Positions 54,562-64,000 of a DNA stretch of 64,000 bases are shown here, piece after piece (positions within the stretch are counted from its first letter, which is position 1; each line of letters starts with the position of its first letter). The position numbers and the translations under genes are program-made. Location: NCBI GenBank assembly GCA_027307115.1, contig DAHUXN010000053.1, positions 1-64,000 on the forward strand, given 5' to 3'. Source of the stretch: Acidobacteriota bacterium (GTDB taxonomy: Bacteria > Acidobacteriota > Terriglobia > Acidiferrales > UBA7541). Below the pieces are notes generated by a model, which was not told the DNA's origin, searched no databases, and saw only the letters and a list, made by a program, of their open reading frames with translations.

Positions 54562-55404
54562 ATGGCTTCTTCCACTTGGAAAGGTTTTATCACATTTGGC
54601 CTGCTGTCGATTCCCATCCGCCTTTACGCCGCGGCCCGCGCGAATCGAATGCAGCTCCATCAGCTTCACAGCGTGTGCCACACGCGGCTGCGCCAGCCCC
54701 TTTTCTGCCCCACCTGCAACAAAATCGTCGACCGCTCCGAAGTGGTTAAAGGCTATGAATATGAAGATGGCAAGTATGTTTTGATTGATCCCGCCGAAAT
54801 CAAAAAGATCGAGCCGCAGTCCGCACTCTCGATGGAGATTCTGGCCTTCGTCAAGGAATCGGAGATCGACCCGCTCTTCTTCGACTCCTCGTTTTTCGCG
54901 GTCCCAGAAGACGCGGGCCGCAAAGCCTACCAGCTCCTCCTAAGAACGCTCGAAAGCGCAAAACGCGTGGGCATCGCAAAAGTCGCCATGCACCAGCGCG
55001 AATACACGGTCTTCATTCGCCCTTATGATCACGGTCTGACGCTGCACACCATGTACTTCGCCAATGAAATCCGCGAAGCCCCGGGTTACGGCAAGACGGA
55101 AGATATCAAGCTGAAGCCGCAGGAAATCAAGCTTGCGGAACAACTAGTCGAAAATCTATCGGAAGAATTCAACCTGAAAAAATATCACGATGAATTTCAG
55201 AACCGCCTCAAGGAATTGATCGCGTCGAAGCAAGAGGGCAGGGAAGTCGCCGCGGCCCCGCAACCGCATCGCGCCCCTGTAATCGACATGATGGAGGCTC
55301 TCAAGAAGAGCCTCGCCGCGTCGGGTGCGTCACGCAAGAAACCCATGCACGCCGACCGCGCTGCCAAATCGCACCGGCGGGGAACCCGCCGCGCAGCGAG
55401 TTAG
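54562..55404 (+). CDS. ku: Non-homologous end-joining protein Ku
   Basis: A 280-aa bacterial Ku. It opens MASSTWKGFITFGLLSIPIRLY, has the beta-barrel ring sequence and PIEYTVF-like QREYTVFIRPYDHGL, and ends in a basic tail (SRKKPMHADRAAKSHRRGTRR) that probably binds DNA. Ku holds DNA ends and recruits LigD. ATG 54562 follows AAAGGGGGG. It is divergent from ligD. Confidence 0.97.
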   Translation: MASSTWKGFITFGLLSIPIRLYAAARANRMQLHQLHSVCHTRLRQPLFCPTCNKIVDRSEVVKGYEYEDGKYVLIDPAEIKKIEPQSALSMEILAFVKESEIDPLFFDSSFFAVPEDAGRKAYQLLLRTLESAKRVGIAKVAMHQREYTVFIRPYDHGLTLHTMYFANEIREAPGYGKTEDIKLKPQEIKLAEQLVENLSEEFNLKKYHDEFQNRLKELIASKQEGREVAAAPQPHRAPVIDMMEALKKSLAASGASRKKPMHADRAAKSHRRGTRRAAS

Positions 55405-55453
55405 CAGCTCCGCTCGCGCAAGGCGCGCGCTATTTCCACAGCCGTTCCTTGCC

Positions 55454-56998
55454 TTAGAACGGGCTCGTTGAAGGCGGCGGCAGCGGCTTTCGCGGCAGCA
55501 TCTCATCGCGGTTCGCGGTCAGATACACGAACGACGCCACAATCACCGCCATCTGCTTCATGTCCGGCTCTTGAATCCTCTCGTAAACGTCCATGTTCGA
55601 GTGGTGCGTCCGCGTCTCATACTCGATGGGATCCTGAATGAACTGAAACCCAGGAATCCCCACCGCGTTATACGACAGGTGATCCGTTCCGCCCGTATTG
55701 CGAATGCTCAGCGTCGTCATTCCCAAATCATTAAACGGACGCATCCATTGCCGAAAAATATGCGCCACCGCTTCGTTCCCTTGCAGGTAGACGCCGCGGA
55801 TTTTCCCCGATCCATTGTCGATGTTGTAGTAGGCGTCGAGCTTCGCCTGCTCTGGCTTGAGCTGCATCGTCTTCGGGTCGCCGAAGTGCTCGTTCACATA
55901 GGCGCGCGAACCAAGCAGTCCCTCTTCCTCTCCGGTCCACAATCCGATTCGCACCGTGCGCCGCATTTTCAACCCGCTCGCCTTCAGAATGCGCAGCGCC
56001 TCCAGCATCACCGCGGAGCCCGCGCCGTTGTCGGTCGCACCCGTGCCTGCATGCCATGAATCGAAGTGCCCGCCCATCATCACCACTTCATCCGCCTTGT
56101 CCGTGCCCAAAATCTCTCCGATGATGTTGAACGACTTCAAATCATCGTCATAGAACTTGTTTTCATCATTGATACGCAGCGTCACCGGAATCTTCTTTTC
56201 AAGCAGCCGGTAAATTCGCCCGTAGCATTCGCTGGCCATGGCCACGCTTGGCAACGCAGCGGGAGCGCCGGGCTCGTAAGATCCACCCGATTGAACATAG
56301 ACTGTTCCGTCATCGCCGCGCGAAGCCTGGATCCATCCGGCTGCGTGCTCCGCCACCAGGAAAGCCTGCACCTTCTGTTGCAGCGCTCGCATCGCCCGGA
56401 AGCGCGCGAAGCGATCTTCGTTCCTCGCGCCCGGCACCGGCTCCGTCGCGATCTCCGCAAGATCGGCATCCGTGTACCGGTGTCCCTGCGCTTCAAAATG
56501 AGCCGGATCGTCCGGCGGCACTTGCGTCAGGACAAACTTGCCCTTGAGCTGCCCCCGATACTTATCCAGGTCCTGTTCATTCTGAATCAACGCCAACACA
56601 GCTGGGGCTGTAACCGCGCCATTCGTGCCCGGTGTCCACGCCAACGGATATGCAATCAAAATATAAGGACGCGGCGTGATCATCATCGCGGAAAATCGTT
56701 CGTTCGACCAGCCGCGGCCAAACTTCCACGGCTCCGTATGGACGTTCGCAATCCCCCACTGTTTCATTTCGTCTTCGGTCCATTGCGCGGCCGCGCGCAT
56801 GTTGGGAGAATTGGTCAGGCGCGGCCCGTAAACATCCGTCAGGTAGCTCATGATGTCCATGACCTGCGAATGGTTGAAGCCGATGTCTTTGATGGTGTAA
56901 ATCGCGTTGTAGTCGATTGGCTCCGGCGCCTGTGCCGCGACAGGCAGAACCGCCGAAAAGACAAATAGCGCCGCTACCGCAATTCCGATTTTTCGCAC
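55454..56998 (-). CDS. Secreted M28-family metallopeptidase (1)
   Basis: A 514-aa exported peptidase. The signal peptide runs to about VAAQA (residue 23). A protease-associated insert lies in the middle, and the M28 zinc site is seen as MMGGHFDSWHAGTGATDNGAGS and GLWTGEEEGLLGSRAY, with a later GGTDHLSYNAVGIPGFQF. Such enzymes are co-catalytic zinc aminopeptidases or carboxypeptidases. GTG 56998 is preferred as GGAGG lies 6 bases upstream; ATG 57025 is in frame but poorly placed. It lies beside msrPQ and has a distant paralogue at 59020. Confidence 0.9.
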   Translation of the reverse strand: MRKIGIAVAALFVFSAVLPVAAQAPEPIDYNAIYTIKDIGFNHSQVMDIMSYLTDVYGPRLTNSPNMRAAAQWTEDEMKQWGIANVHTEPWKFGRGWSNERFSAMMITPRPYILIAYPLAWTPGTNGAVTAPAVLALIQNEQDLDKYRGQLKGKFVLTQVPPDDPAHFEAQGHRYTDADLAEIATEPVPGARNEDRFARFRAMRALQQKVQAFLVAEHAAGWIQASRGDDGTVYVQSGGSYEPGAPAALPSVAMASECYGRIYRLLEKKIPVTLRINDENKFYDDDLKSFNIIGEILGTDKADEVVMMGGHFDSWHAGTGATDNGAGSAVMLEALRILKASGLKMRRTVRIGLWTGEEEGLLGSRAYVNEHFGDPKTMQLKPEQAKLDAYYNIDNGSGKIRGVYLQGNEAVAHIFRQWMRPFNDLGMTTLSIRNTGGTDHLSYNAVGIPGFQFIQDPIEYETRTHHSNMDVYERIQEPDMKQMAVIVASFVYLTANRDEMLPRKPLPPPSTSPF

Positions 56999-57162
56999 AA
57001 TCGTCCTCCGTCTAGCTTTCTTCATCAAATCTGATTTAGAGATCGCGCCCGCGAACAGGTTATCCCCGTGTGAGACGCCCAGTGGAGAATGCGCGTTTCA
57101 AAAGCGTATATCGAACTGACTCGGGTGGTGCGCAGCGTGGGGATACGGAAAGCTGGAATTGA

Positions 57163-57825
57163 CTAGGCCGTTTCGGCCGTGACAGGTTCTTTGCTCGTTC
57201 GATTATCAGTCGCGGACTTTTGCCGTCGCTTGTAAAGCCACGCGCCCAGCCTCCACGCAAGCAGCGCGCCCACAACGGCCGCGTATTGCAACGGTTTTCG
57301 TTCGTCCGATTTCACCTGCCAGTAATAATGAATCACGCCCGCGATCGCGCTCAGATAAATCGCGCGATGCAGCAGTTGCCAGCGCTTTCCGCCAAGCCTC
57401 CGGATCCACCCCTTGGTCGAAGTAATCGCCAGCGGAATCAGCAGCACGAAGCCCGCGAATCCGACGGTGATGAACCGCCGCTTCAGCATATCCGCCCACA
57501 TATCAGAAAGATTAAAAAAACGGTCGAGCCAAATCCACGTGGAAAAATGCAGGCACACGTAGAAGAACGCAAACAGTCCGAGCATGCGGCGAAAACGAAT
57601 GAGTTGCGGCACATGAAGCAATTTGCGAAACGGGGTAACGCAGAGTGTGATAATCAGAAAACGAATCGTCCAGTCGCCCGTCCAGTGCTCGACGAATTCA
57701 ACCGGATTCGCGCCCAGCTCATTTTGAAATCCTTTCCACACCAGCACCGCCAGCGGTACCAGGCAAAGCGCAAAAACTACAACCTTCGTCCACTTGCTTG
57801 TCAGAATCGAATTCACGACGCCCAT
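57163..57825 (-). CDS. msrQ: MsrQ haem-binding membrane subunit
   Basis: A 220-aa inner-membrane protein of the ferric reductase-like fold with about six helices (for example VVVFALCLVPLAVLVW, MLGLFAFFYVCLHFSTW, FAGFVLLIPLAIT). His residues for b-type haems are in the third helix (CLHFSTW), in LHRAIYL and in VIHYYW. MsrQ passes electrons from the quinone pool to MsrP for repair of oxidised Met in the periplasm. ATG 57825 lies 6 bases after the msrP stop; TTG 57831 is possible. Confidence 0.94.
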   Translation of the reverse strand: MGVVNSILTSKWTKVVVFALCLVPLAVLVWKGFQNELGANPVEFVEHWTGDWTIRFLIITLCVTPFRKLLHVPQLIRFRRMLGLFAFFYVCLHFSTWIWLDRFFNLSDMWADMLKRRFITVGFAGFVLLIPLAITSTKGWIRRLGGKRWQLLHRAIYLSAIAGVIHYYWQVKSDERKPLQYAAVVGALLAWRLGAWLYKRRQKSATDNRTSKEPVTAETA

Positions 57826-57831
57826 TTGCAA

Positions 57832-58803
57832 TCAGTAATACTTGCGAAGATCCATCCCCGAATAGAGACTCGCCACCTTGTCTCCATACCCGTTGAATAT
57901 CTGTGTGGGGATGGGGCGCGAGAAGATCCCTCCGCCCAAGCGGTGTTCTGTCGCCTGGCTCCATCGCACCGTGTTCACATTTGGGTTCACGTTCGAGTAG
58001 AAACCATACCACTCCGGAGTCGCGGTGTTCCAGGTAGTCGGCGGCTGATTTTTCACGAAGCGGATTTTCACCAACGACTTCGCGCTCTTGTACCCGTACT
58101 TCCACGGAATCACCATCCGCACCGGCGCGCCATCTTGATTCGGCAGCGTCTCGCCATACATTCCCACGCACAGTAACGTCAGCGGGTGCATGGCCTCGTC
58201 CATGCGCAACCCCTCCAAATACGGAAACGGAATTCCCGCCGACGGCCCTTCCGGCATCTGCCGCGTGTCGTAATAGCTCTCGAACGCCACATATTTCGCT
58301 TTCGGCGTCGGCTCCACCAAATTGGCCAGCGCGCTGAACGAATACCCAATCCACGGCACCACGATCGACCACGCCTCCACGCAGCGATGCCGGTAAATCC
58401 GCTCCTCGAGCGGCGCAATCTTCATAATGTCGTCCATACTCAGCTTGCGCGGCTTTTTCACTTCGCCTTCCACGGACACGGTCCACGGTGACGTTCTGAA
58501 ATTCTTCGCGTTTCGCGACGGATCGCCCTTGCCCGTGCCAAATTCATAGAAATTGTTGTACGTCGTCACGTCATTTTCCGGCGTGATTGCTTCAGCCGTG
58601 CTAAATGGCCCTTTTTTAACGTTGTTTAGTTTCACGGGAACCGAACCTGTCGCCGGCCCGGACATCCAGTTTGAAAAATGCTTCCAGCCGGTGACCGCTC
58701 CGCCTGTCGCCAGCATTCCAAACAGAAAATTCCTGCGGTTCGTGTAAGCGCCTTTTGGCGTTATGTCCGAATAGGTCAGCTTCGATGCAGGTTTATCGTC
58801 CAT
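57832..58803 (-). CDS. msrP: MsrP molybdopterin methionine sulfoxide reductase
   Basis: A 323-aa periplasmic oxidoreductase (YedY type). A Tat signal is seen as NRRNFLFGM (R23 R24). The molybdenum-binding Cys is C141 in YRHRCVEAWS, and the family run WIGYSFSALANLV follows. It reduces protein-bound methionine sulfoxide with electrons from MsrQ, encoded 6 bases downstream. ATG 58803 follows GGAGAG; the longer open frame to 58836 is not needed. Confidence 0.95.
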   Translation of the reverse strand: MDDKPASKLTYSDITPKGAYTNRRNFLFGMLATGGAVTGWKHFSNWMSGPATGSVPVKLNNVKKGPFSTAEAITPENDVTTYNNFYEFGTGKGDPSRNAKNFRTSPWTVSVEGEVKKPRKLSMDDIMKIAPLEERIYRHRCVEAWSIVVPWIGYSFSALANLVEPTPKAKYVAFESYYDTRQMPEGPSAGIPFPYLEGLRMDEAMHPLTLLCVGMYGETLPNQDGAPVRMVIPWKYGYKSAKSLVKIRFVKNQPPTTWNTATPEWYGFYSNVNPNVNTVRWSQATEHRLGGGIFSRPIPTQIFNGYGDKVASLYSGMDLRKYY

Positions 58804-59019
58804 GTCTTTCTCTCCGTATTCTAAGTACTCTAGCAAAGCCTCGCCTGGATGTCTGCTTACACCCGGATTGGATGCTGCGAAGTTATTTCACGATTGCCTC
58901 AAACAAGAAAATTATCGGCGCTCTTTTTCTCAAGATTTCCCCGTTGAGCGCACATCCGGATTATAATCGCCCCGCTCGAAAATAGCGTTGACCAAAATTA
59001 ACCAGGGAGTGTCGCTTTC

Positions 59020-60564
59020 ATGAGACCAGCCGCCGGCACCTATCGTTCAAATCGATTCGTACAATTCTTCTTCGCGATTTTGGCAGCCACCGTCCTTCTT
59101 CCCGTTTCCGCGCTTGCGCAGAGCACCGCGCCGCAATATGGTTCCGACCCTAAGGCCACGGAGTCTTACCGCAAGTCCATGGAAGCCGCCGACCAGAAAA
59201 TTGCCGATGAAGTGAAGGCCCATTCGGAGCTGATGAAGAACGAAGAATACCTCACCACACAAATTGGCCCGCGCCTTACCGGTTCTCCGCAAATGCAGGC
59301 GGCCAGCCAATGGACGCTCAAACGCTTCCGCGATTACGGCATCGACGCGCATCTCGAGGCCACCACCGTCCCGCACGCCTGGTATCGCGGCGCCGACTCC
59401 GCCGAAATCGTCAGTCCCATCTTGCGCCGCGTTCCCATCCGTTCCATGGGCTGGAGCAAAGCCACCAGCGGAGAAGTCAGCGCCCCTGTCATATTCATGA
59501 CCTTCAAGAGCGCGGCCGACGCTGAAGCATATAAAGGCAAGTTGAAAGGCGCCATCGTTTGCATGGGCGAGCCTGCAACGCTTCCTCCAGCTTCCGAAAA
59601 ACCGGACAACGCCTACGACGCTGTCATCCCGCCTTCTCGCGGCGTCCCGACCGGACCGGCCATGAACTTTGCCGAATACCGCAAAATCCTCGCCATGCTC
59701 GCCGATTCCGGCGCCGTCGCGATTCTTCGCGACAGCGGCAAATCTAATGATCTTTTCAACATGGGCGGCGCTTCCCGGAATGCCTACGAACCTTCCGACA
59801 TTCCTTCTGCTTTCATCGCCCATGAAGATTACAGCCTGCTCTATCGCCTCTCGCAGGCTGGTTCGGTCACTATGAAAATTGATTTGAAGGGCACCTTCAG
59901 TCCCGGCCCCGTTCCCGCTTCAATCACCGTCGCCGAAATCAAGGGCAGCGAACATCCTGATGAACGCGTCATCATCGGCGGCCATCTCGATTCGTGGGAT
60001 CTGGGACAGGGTGCCGTCGATAACGGCACCGGCGCAATGGCCGTGCTCGAAGCGGCCCGTACTCTGAAAGCGCTTGGCTGGCAGCCCAAACGCACTATCA
60101 CGTTCATTCTGTATACCGGAGAGGAAGAAGGCGGCGTCGGCGTCCGTCTCTTCCTAAAGAACCACGCGGCTGAAATTCCGAAAATGGACGCCGTGTTGAC
60201 GCACGACACGGGAACTGGCCGCGTCTTCAGCATCGCTCTCGAAGGTCTTTACGAAACAGGCCCTCTAATGGCCGAAGTCTACCAGCCGCTCCAGGAAGTC
60301 TTCGACCTACGGCCCGTCAGCACGCGTTACTTCGGCTCCTCCGACCACGTCGCCTTTCTTCGTGCCGGAGTGGCCTCTTATTTCTGCGTACAAGCGCCGG
60401 CGGGATACCGGGAAGCGCACCATAGCCAGACCGATACTTTCGATAAAGTGATTCCCGATCAGATTAACGAAGGCGCGGCCGTGCTGGCCGCATGGGCATG
60501 GAACGTTTCAGAATTGCCCCAGGCCTTCCCGCATCATGCGGAACAGAAGGCCCCGGAATTTTAG
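59020..60564 (+). CDS. Secreted M28-family metallopeptidase (2)
   Basis: A 514-aa exported peptidase. The signal peptide ends near ALAQS (residue 35). The zinc-site motifs are IIGGHLDSWDLGQGAVDNGTGA and ILYTGEEEGGVGVRLF, with a late GSSDHVAFLRAGVASYF. It has the same length and layout as the protein at 55454 but low overall identity by eye. It is divergent from msrP across 216 bases. ATG 59020 has AGGGAG 10 bases upstream. Substrate unknown; scavenging of peptides is plausible. Confidence 0.9.
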   Translation: MRPAAGTYRSNRFVQFFFAILAATVLLPVSALAQSTAPQYGSDPKATESYRKSMEAADQKIADEVKAHSELMKNEEYLTTQIGPRLTGSPQMQAASQWTLKRFRDYGIDAHLEATTVPHAWYRGADSAEIVSPILRRVPIRSMGWSKATSGEVSAPVIFMTFKSAADAEAYKGKLKGAIVCMGEPATLPPASEKPDNAYDAVIPPSRGVPTGPAMNFAEYRKILAMLADSGAVAILRDSGKSNDLFNMGGASRNAYEPSDIPSAFIAHEDYSLLYRLSQAGSVTMKIDLKGTFSPGPVPASITVAEIKGSEHPDERVIIGGHLDSWDLGQGAVDNGTGAMAVLEAARTLKALGWQPKRTITFILYTGEEEGGVGVRLFLKNHAAEIPKMDAVLTHDTGTGRVFSIALEGLYETGPLMAEVYQPLQEVFDLRPVSTRYFGSSDHVAFLRAGVASYFCVQAPAGYREAHHSQTDTFDKVIPDQINEGAAVLAAWAWNVSELPQAFPHHAEQKAPEF

Positions 60565-60792
60565 GACCCATACGGACCAGCGAAATGCGCCTCTAGCCCC
60601 GGCGTCTCGTCCACACCGGGGCCTACTAGGCAGGTCTTGCCCGCTCGCAGCACACATGTCTTCTCAGTTCGCGCCTGTTTCATATCTCGCGTCACTTTCC
60701 CTCGTGATGCTTGACACTTTTTTGCTCTAAGCCTAGCCTGACTATAGATAGCACCGAGTCGGGCTCTCTAAATCCCTTTTGTGAGAGAATGC

Positions 60793-61107
60793 ATGGCCGT
60801 TCGCGAATGTCCTTTCTGTGGAAAGAAGATATCTGACGCATTCAGGGATTGTCCGCTTTGTCATGAGACCCTCCCCGAACTGCGTGTCGTCAAAAGCTCC
60901 TCTTCGTCAGGCAGGGGCGGTCCGCTGCGCCGCGGCCTTTTGTACATGATGATTGTCGCGTTCGTTTATTATTTGCTCTCCGCCAACAGCCCCCTAAAGA
61001 TTTCCGTACCTTTTACCCCCATCCTTACCACCTACTTGCTTCCTATGGTCTTCCTGGCTGGTCTGAGCTTTGCCATGTACGGCATTTTCCTCGAAGTCAA
61101 AGGCTGA
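60793..61107 (+). CDS. Zinc-ribbon protein with two membrane helices
   Basis: A 104-aa protein. The N-terminus is a zinc ribbon with CPFCGKKI and CPLCHETL. A short Ser-rich linker follows, then two helices (LLYMMIVAFVYYLLSA and LLPMVFLAGLSFAMYGIF). I do not recognise a named family. ATG 60793 is preferred; GTG 60781 is in frame. It lies 121 bases before ispG on the same strand and may be co-transcribed. Confidence 0.7.
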   Translation: MAVRECPFCGKKISDAFRDCPLCHETLPELRVVKSSSSSGRGGPLRRGLLYMMIVAFVYYLLSANSPLKISVPFTPILTTYLLPMVFLAGLSFAMYGIFLEVKG

Positions 61108-61228
61108 GCTACGTCGGAATCTGCGCAACTGGCGTCCACGCTGTGAAATCCGTTAGAATGTCCTATGGCATGCCCTTTAGAATAATCGTTTAGAATTTCG
61201 CGCATTACTCTGCGGATCGAAAGGCTCC

Positions 61229-62536
61229 ATGGAAGCGGCAATTTCACAGCGGCACAAAACGGTCGGCGTCAAAGTCGGCAAGATTCAGGTCGGCGGCGGC
61301 GCGCCCGTCGTAGTCCAATCAATGACCAATACCGACACGGCCGATGTCGAAGGCACGGTCAAGCAATATCTCGAGCTCGCGCAAGCCGGTTCCGAAATCG
61401 TTCGCGTCACCGTAAATATTCCCGAAGCCGCCGCCGCAGTCCCGGAAATCAAACAGCGCGTCCTCGATGCCGGCTGCGACACGCCTCTCATCGGCGACTT
61501 TCACTACAACGGCCACGTCCTGCTCACAAAATATCCTGAATGCGCCAAAGCCCTCGACAAATATCGCATCAATCCCGGCAACGTCGGCAAAGGCGCGCGC
61601 CGCGACGAGCAGTTCGCCACCATCTGCAAAGTCGCCGTCGACAATGGCAAGCCCGTGCGCATCGGCGTCAACGGCGGCTCTCTCAATCAAGAACTCGTCA
61701 TGCAGAAAATGCAGGAAAATACCGACCGCGACCTCGGCCTCTCTTCCGAAGACATCATCAACGAGTGCATGGTTCTCTCCGCGCTCCAATCCACCGAACT
61801 CGCTCTGAGCTGCGGGCTCCGCAAGGATCAAATCATCATTTCCTGCAAAGTTTCCCGCCCGCGCGATTTGATCAGCATTTATCGCGAGCTCGCGCAAAAA
61901 ACCGATCAGCCTTTGCATTTGGGGCTGACAGAAGCGGGCATGGGCGCCAAAGGTCTCGTCTGGTCCGCGTCATCCATGGCCATTCTTCTCGGCGAAGGAA
62001 TCGGCGACACGATTCGCGTTTCCCTCACGCCGCGCCCCGGCGGCGACCGTCGCGACGAAGTCTATGCCGCATGCGAATTGCTTCAGGCTCTCGGCCTGCG
62101 CTCCTTCGCGCCCAGCGTCACCGCATGTCCCGGCTGCGGCCGCACCACAAGCTCCACGTTTCAGGAATTGGCCGAGAGCATTCAGCAATACATTCGCGAC
62201 AAGATGCCTGAGTGGAAAACGGAATACGAAGGCGTCGAAGAATTGAAACTGGCCGTGATGGGCTGCATTGTCAACGGCCCCGGCGAATCCCGCGCCGCCA
62301 ACATCGGCATCAGCCTCCCCGGCACCGGCGAAGAACCAAGCTGCCCCGTCTACATCGACGGCGAAAAATTCGTCACCCTGAAGGGCACTTACGACGAGCT
62401 CTCCATCGCCTTCCAAAAACTCGTCGACGATTACGTCTCCGGCAAATATCCCCGCCGCGCGCCGGGATCAATCCGCCCCGCCATCCGCATCCCCGAGCCT
62501 TCCCCCGCCTCGCCCCGCCTCCACGTCATCTCGTAA
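61229..62536 (+). CDS. ispG: HMBPP synthase (MEP pathway)
   Basis: A 435-aa IspG/GcpE enzyme. It converts 2-C-methyl-D-erythritol 2,4-cyclodiphosphate to HMBPP in isoprenoid synthesis. The TIM-barrel part opens [30 protein letters not shown] in two segments. The [4Fe-4S] ligands are C300 and C303 (CPGCGRTT), C346 ([11 protein letters not shown]) and E353. A Pro/Arg-rich tail of about 25 residues extends past the usual end. ATG 61229 has GAAAGG upstream. Coding sequence is strongly G+C-biased at the third position, as in neighbours. Confidence 0.97.
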   Translation: MEAAISQRHKTVGVKVGKIQVGGGAPVVVQSMTNTDTADVEGTVKQYLELAQAGSEIVRVTVNIPEAAAAVPEIKQRVLDAGCDTPLIGDFHYNGHVLLTKYPECAKALDKYRINPGNVGKGARRDEQFATICKVAVDNGKPVRIGVNGGSLNQELVMQKMQENTDRDLGLSSEDIINECMVLSALQSTELALSCGLRKDQIIISCKVSRPRDLISIYRELAQKTDQPLHLGLTEAGMGAKGLVWSASSMAILLGEGIGDTIRVSLTPRPGGDRRDEVYAACELLQALGLRSFAPSVTACPGCGRTTSSTFQELAESIQQYIRDKMPEWKTEYEGVEELKLAVMGCIVNGPGESRAANIGISLPGTGEEPSCPVYIDGEKFVTLKGTYDELSIAFQKLVDDYVSGKYPRRAPGSIRPAIRIPEPSPASPRLHVIS

Positions 62537-62560
62537 ACATTGTTTGTTCGCTGTTGTAGC

Positions 62561-62656
62561 GCCCGATCGGCCTTATCGGGCCGTCGCCTGCGCCGCGCGG
62601 AAGCGGAGCGGTCAGCGGTATCGTTTTGCCTTCGTAGGGCGCTGCTTGCTGCGCCC
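62561..62656. repeat. Two intergenic palindromes after ispG
   Basis: GCCCGAT (62561-62567) and ATCGGGC (62575-62581) form one hairpin. GGGCGC (62637-62642) and GCGCCC (62651-62656) around TGCTTGCT form another. The second, TAGGGCGCTGCTTGCTGCGCCC in two parts, looks like a short interspersed repeat. No T-tract is present. Confidence 0.4.
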
Positions 62657-62722
62657 CGGGCAGCTCCCGAGCGGCACCTAGGCCACTCAAATCTTTCCAT
62701 TCCATGTCATATAATCCAGACT

Positions 62723-64000
62723 ATGCCACTAGACCCAGTAGCGCGAAGCTATGCGGATGGCCTGCTCTGGCAGGAGCTTGAACAGCAAATTCAAAAGGAA
62801 TATGTGCAGCGAATGGTGGCCGTCAATACTCGTTTCGCGGGACAACGGTCGGGATTGTACGCGCAAGAGGTTGTGAAAGTCATTCTGTGGCACGCCGAGC
62901 AGTTCATAGATGCCAGGAAGAAAAGCCTGGTGAACGCTTACGAGAAGGCCGGTTTGCCTTTTGATGATTCCTCGTTGAAGGAAATACAGTCCGAGCTCGC
63001 GATTTTCGCGAGGGCGCAGCAAGGACACGCAACGTCCGCAATGAGCGATAGGCTAACTCAGATGCAGATGCTCCAAACTGATGCTGTCAAAAATAGCCTG
63101 GCTCAACAGATCGAACGGGGAGTGAGCGGCGCAGTAGCAAAAGCAAACCGAGAACTGACGTTAAAACGACAGGAGACAATCCTCGACGAAAGAAGAGCCA
63201 AGGCAAATCCCGTCGAGGAAGCGAGTGCTGCCAAAGAGACGCCTCCGCGGAAGCCATGGGATGCGGAAAGGTTGTTGGCCCTTGCTGCCTCAGTCGTTAC
63301 GATTTGGCAAGTCGTGAGCGGGTCCTACACCGTAGCGCTTTGGTTTGCTGTTGTGGCCATTGGCTTAATGGCTTTTTCTTTTTTACACCGCTCCAAACCC
63401 TTTTATTTCATTGCCGCTGCGACGCTCATTGTGGGCTGTTTAATTCAGTACTTTCTTATCAGTCCTCGGAACGCGCCCTTCTCCGCCGTTATAGAGGTCG
63501 CCATATCCTCCGAATCCAACAATGATTCTCCCTTTGTGGGCAGATTCGGTGGCAATCAAGTCACTCCGATACCGGTCGTGATGTTCCTGCGTATCGTGAA
63601 CCTACAGAACATTCCCTCCACTATTTCCGAACTTGATTTGCAAGTCGGCCTCGATCACATGTGGTGGGGAGGCCGTCACTGGCTCAACCTGTCTCTGCTT
63701 CCTAGCGATATGCCATTGTTATATGTCGACTCTAAATCAAACTTGTGCAGTACCGTTACCTTGGGCGGCCTTCAATTGGCATCGGCGCTTGGGACAGGTG
63801 TTGTCGACGCTCACGCCACGATCCGAGGGTGGGCGCTGTTTGATGCGCCTGCTGAATTCGCTCTTGCTCCCCGGCCCCTCCGTTACCGCATTCTTATAAA
63901 GGACACAGCGGGCCGCAGCTTAAGCACGGTGATTACTCGTGTGCAGACCAATGACGAGAACCTCCTTCAAGAACACGCCTTACATTTTGGACCAAAGGTA
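62723..64000 (+). CDS. Unrecognised membrane protein, 3' end outside window
   Basis: An uninterrupted frame of 426 codons from ATG 62723 to the window end; the stop is not reached. The first 170 residues are helical and charged, with coiled-coil pattern (LNRELTLKRQETILDERRAKAN region is written here only as its tail: KRQETILDERRAKA). Two or three hydrophobic segments follow at about 182-230 (LALAASVVTIWQVV, VALWFAVVAIGLMAFSFL, FIAAATLIVGCLIQYFL). The rest is beta-rich, with FLRIVNLQNIPSTI. I do not recognise the family. Codon choice is less G+C-biased than in ispG, hinting at a different history. Confidence 0.75.
   Translation, partial: MPLDPVARSYADGLLWQELEQQIQKEYVQRMVAVNTRFAGQRSGLYAQEVVKVILWHAEQFIDARKKSLVNAYEKAGLPFDDSSLKEIQSELAIFARAQQGHATSAMSDRLTQMQMLQTDAVKNSLAQQIERGVSGAVAKANRELTLKRQETILDERRAKANPVEEASAAKETPPRKPWDAERLLALAASVVTIWQVVSGSYTVALWFAVVAIGLMAFSFLHRSKPFYFIAAATLIVGCLIQYFLISPRNAPFSAVIEVAISSESNNDSPFVGRFGGNQVTPIPVVMFLRIVNLQNIPSTISELDLQVGLDHMWWGGRHWLNLSLLPSDMPLLYVDSKSNLCSTVTLGGLQLASALGTGVVDAHATIRGWALFDAPAEFALAPRPLRYRILIKDTAGRSLSTVITRVQTNDENLLQEHALHFGPKV

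Noticed and set aside
1-64000. CRISPR arrays, insertion sequences, prophage genes, rRNA
   Set aside because: No regularly spaced repeats, transposases, phage structural genes or rRNA segments were seen on either strand.

Overview
The window looks like a chromosomal segment of an Acidobacteriota bacterium (soil or metagenome type). The basis is the run of very large FtsX/MacB-type 'orphan' ABC permeases typical of that phylum, the 'FEANRGQTDxxVK' secreted domain, DUF2934, a reaction-centre-like dihaem cytochrome c, LigD/Ku, and moderate-to-high G+C with many GTG starts. No phage, insertion sequence, CRISPR array or rRNA is seen.

Layout. (1) 1-1326: a short zinc-ribbon protein, a STAS anti-sigma antagonist with a clear terminator, and a PilZ-like protein. 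(2) 1368-22727, all on the minus strand: a 21-kb efflux/stress island. In transcription order it holds a membrane-fusion adaptor, a MacB-type ATPase broken by a one-base frameshift, two giant permeases, a dihaem cytochrome c, a third permease, a second ATPase, a response regulator with a PP2C phosphatase output, a permease remnant, two more permeases, and an NtrX/NtrY-like sigma-54 two-component pair. A sigma-54-like promoter and an upstream dyad precede the adaptor, so the pair at the far end may control the island. (3) 23251-34117: a 1178-aa secreted BNR/beta-propeller protein with TIG domains, aconitase, a radical SAM gene whose in-frame TGA appears to encode selenocysteine and which is fused by TGATG to an ATP-grasp gene, a YggX-like protein, and a truncated secreted protein. 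(4) 34118-44088: a full phosphate regulon, phoB-phoR-phoU-porin-pstS-pstC-pstA-pstB-phoU, with two PhoU genes and candidate Pho boxes. (5) 44338-50893: a Cu/Ag efflux operon (Cys-rich secreted protein, CusC-, CusB- and CusA-like) behind two CRP/FNR-like sites. (6) 51073-64000: tRNA-Arg(TCT), DUF2934, divergent ligD/ku for non-homologous end joining, two M28 peptidases flanking msrPQ, a zinc-ribbon membrane protein, ispG, and an unrecognised membrane protein that runs off the window end.

The most notable point is the radical SAM gene. Reading TGA 31065-31067 as selenocysteine gives the tail C-U-A-E-P. The extended frame ends exactly on the ATG of the next gene, and a SECIS-like hairpin lies at the right distance. 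An ordinary gene caller would truncate this protein. All function calls are from reading motifs by eye; no searches were run.
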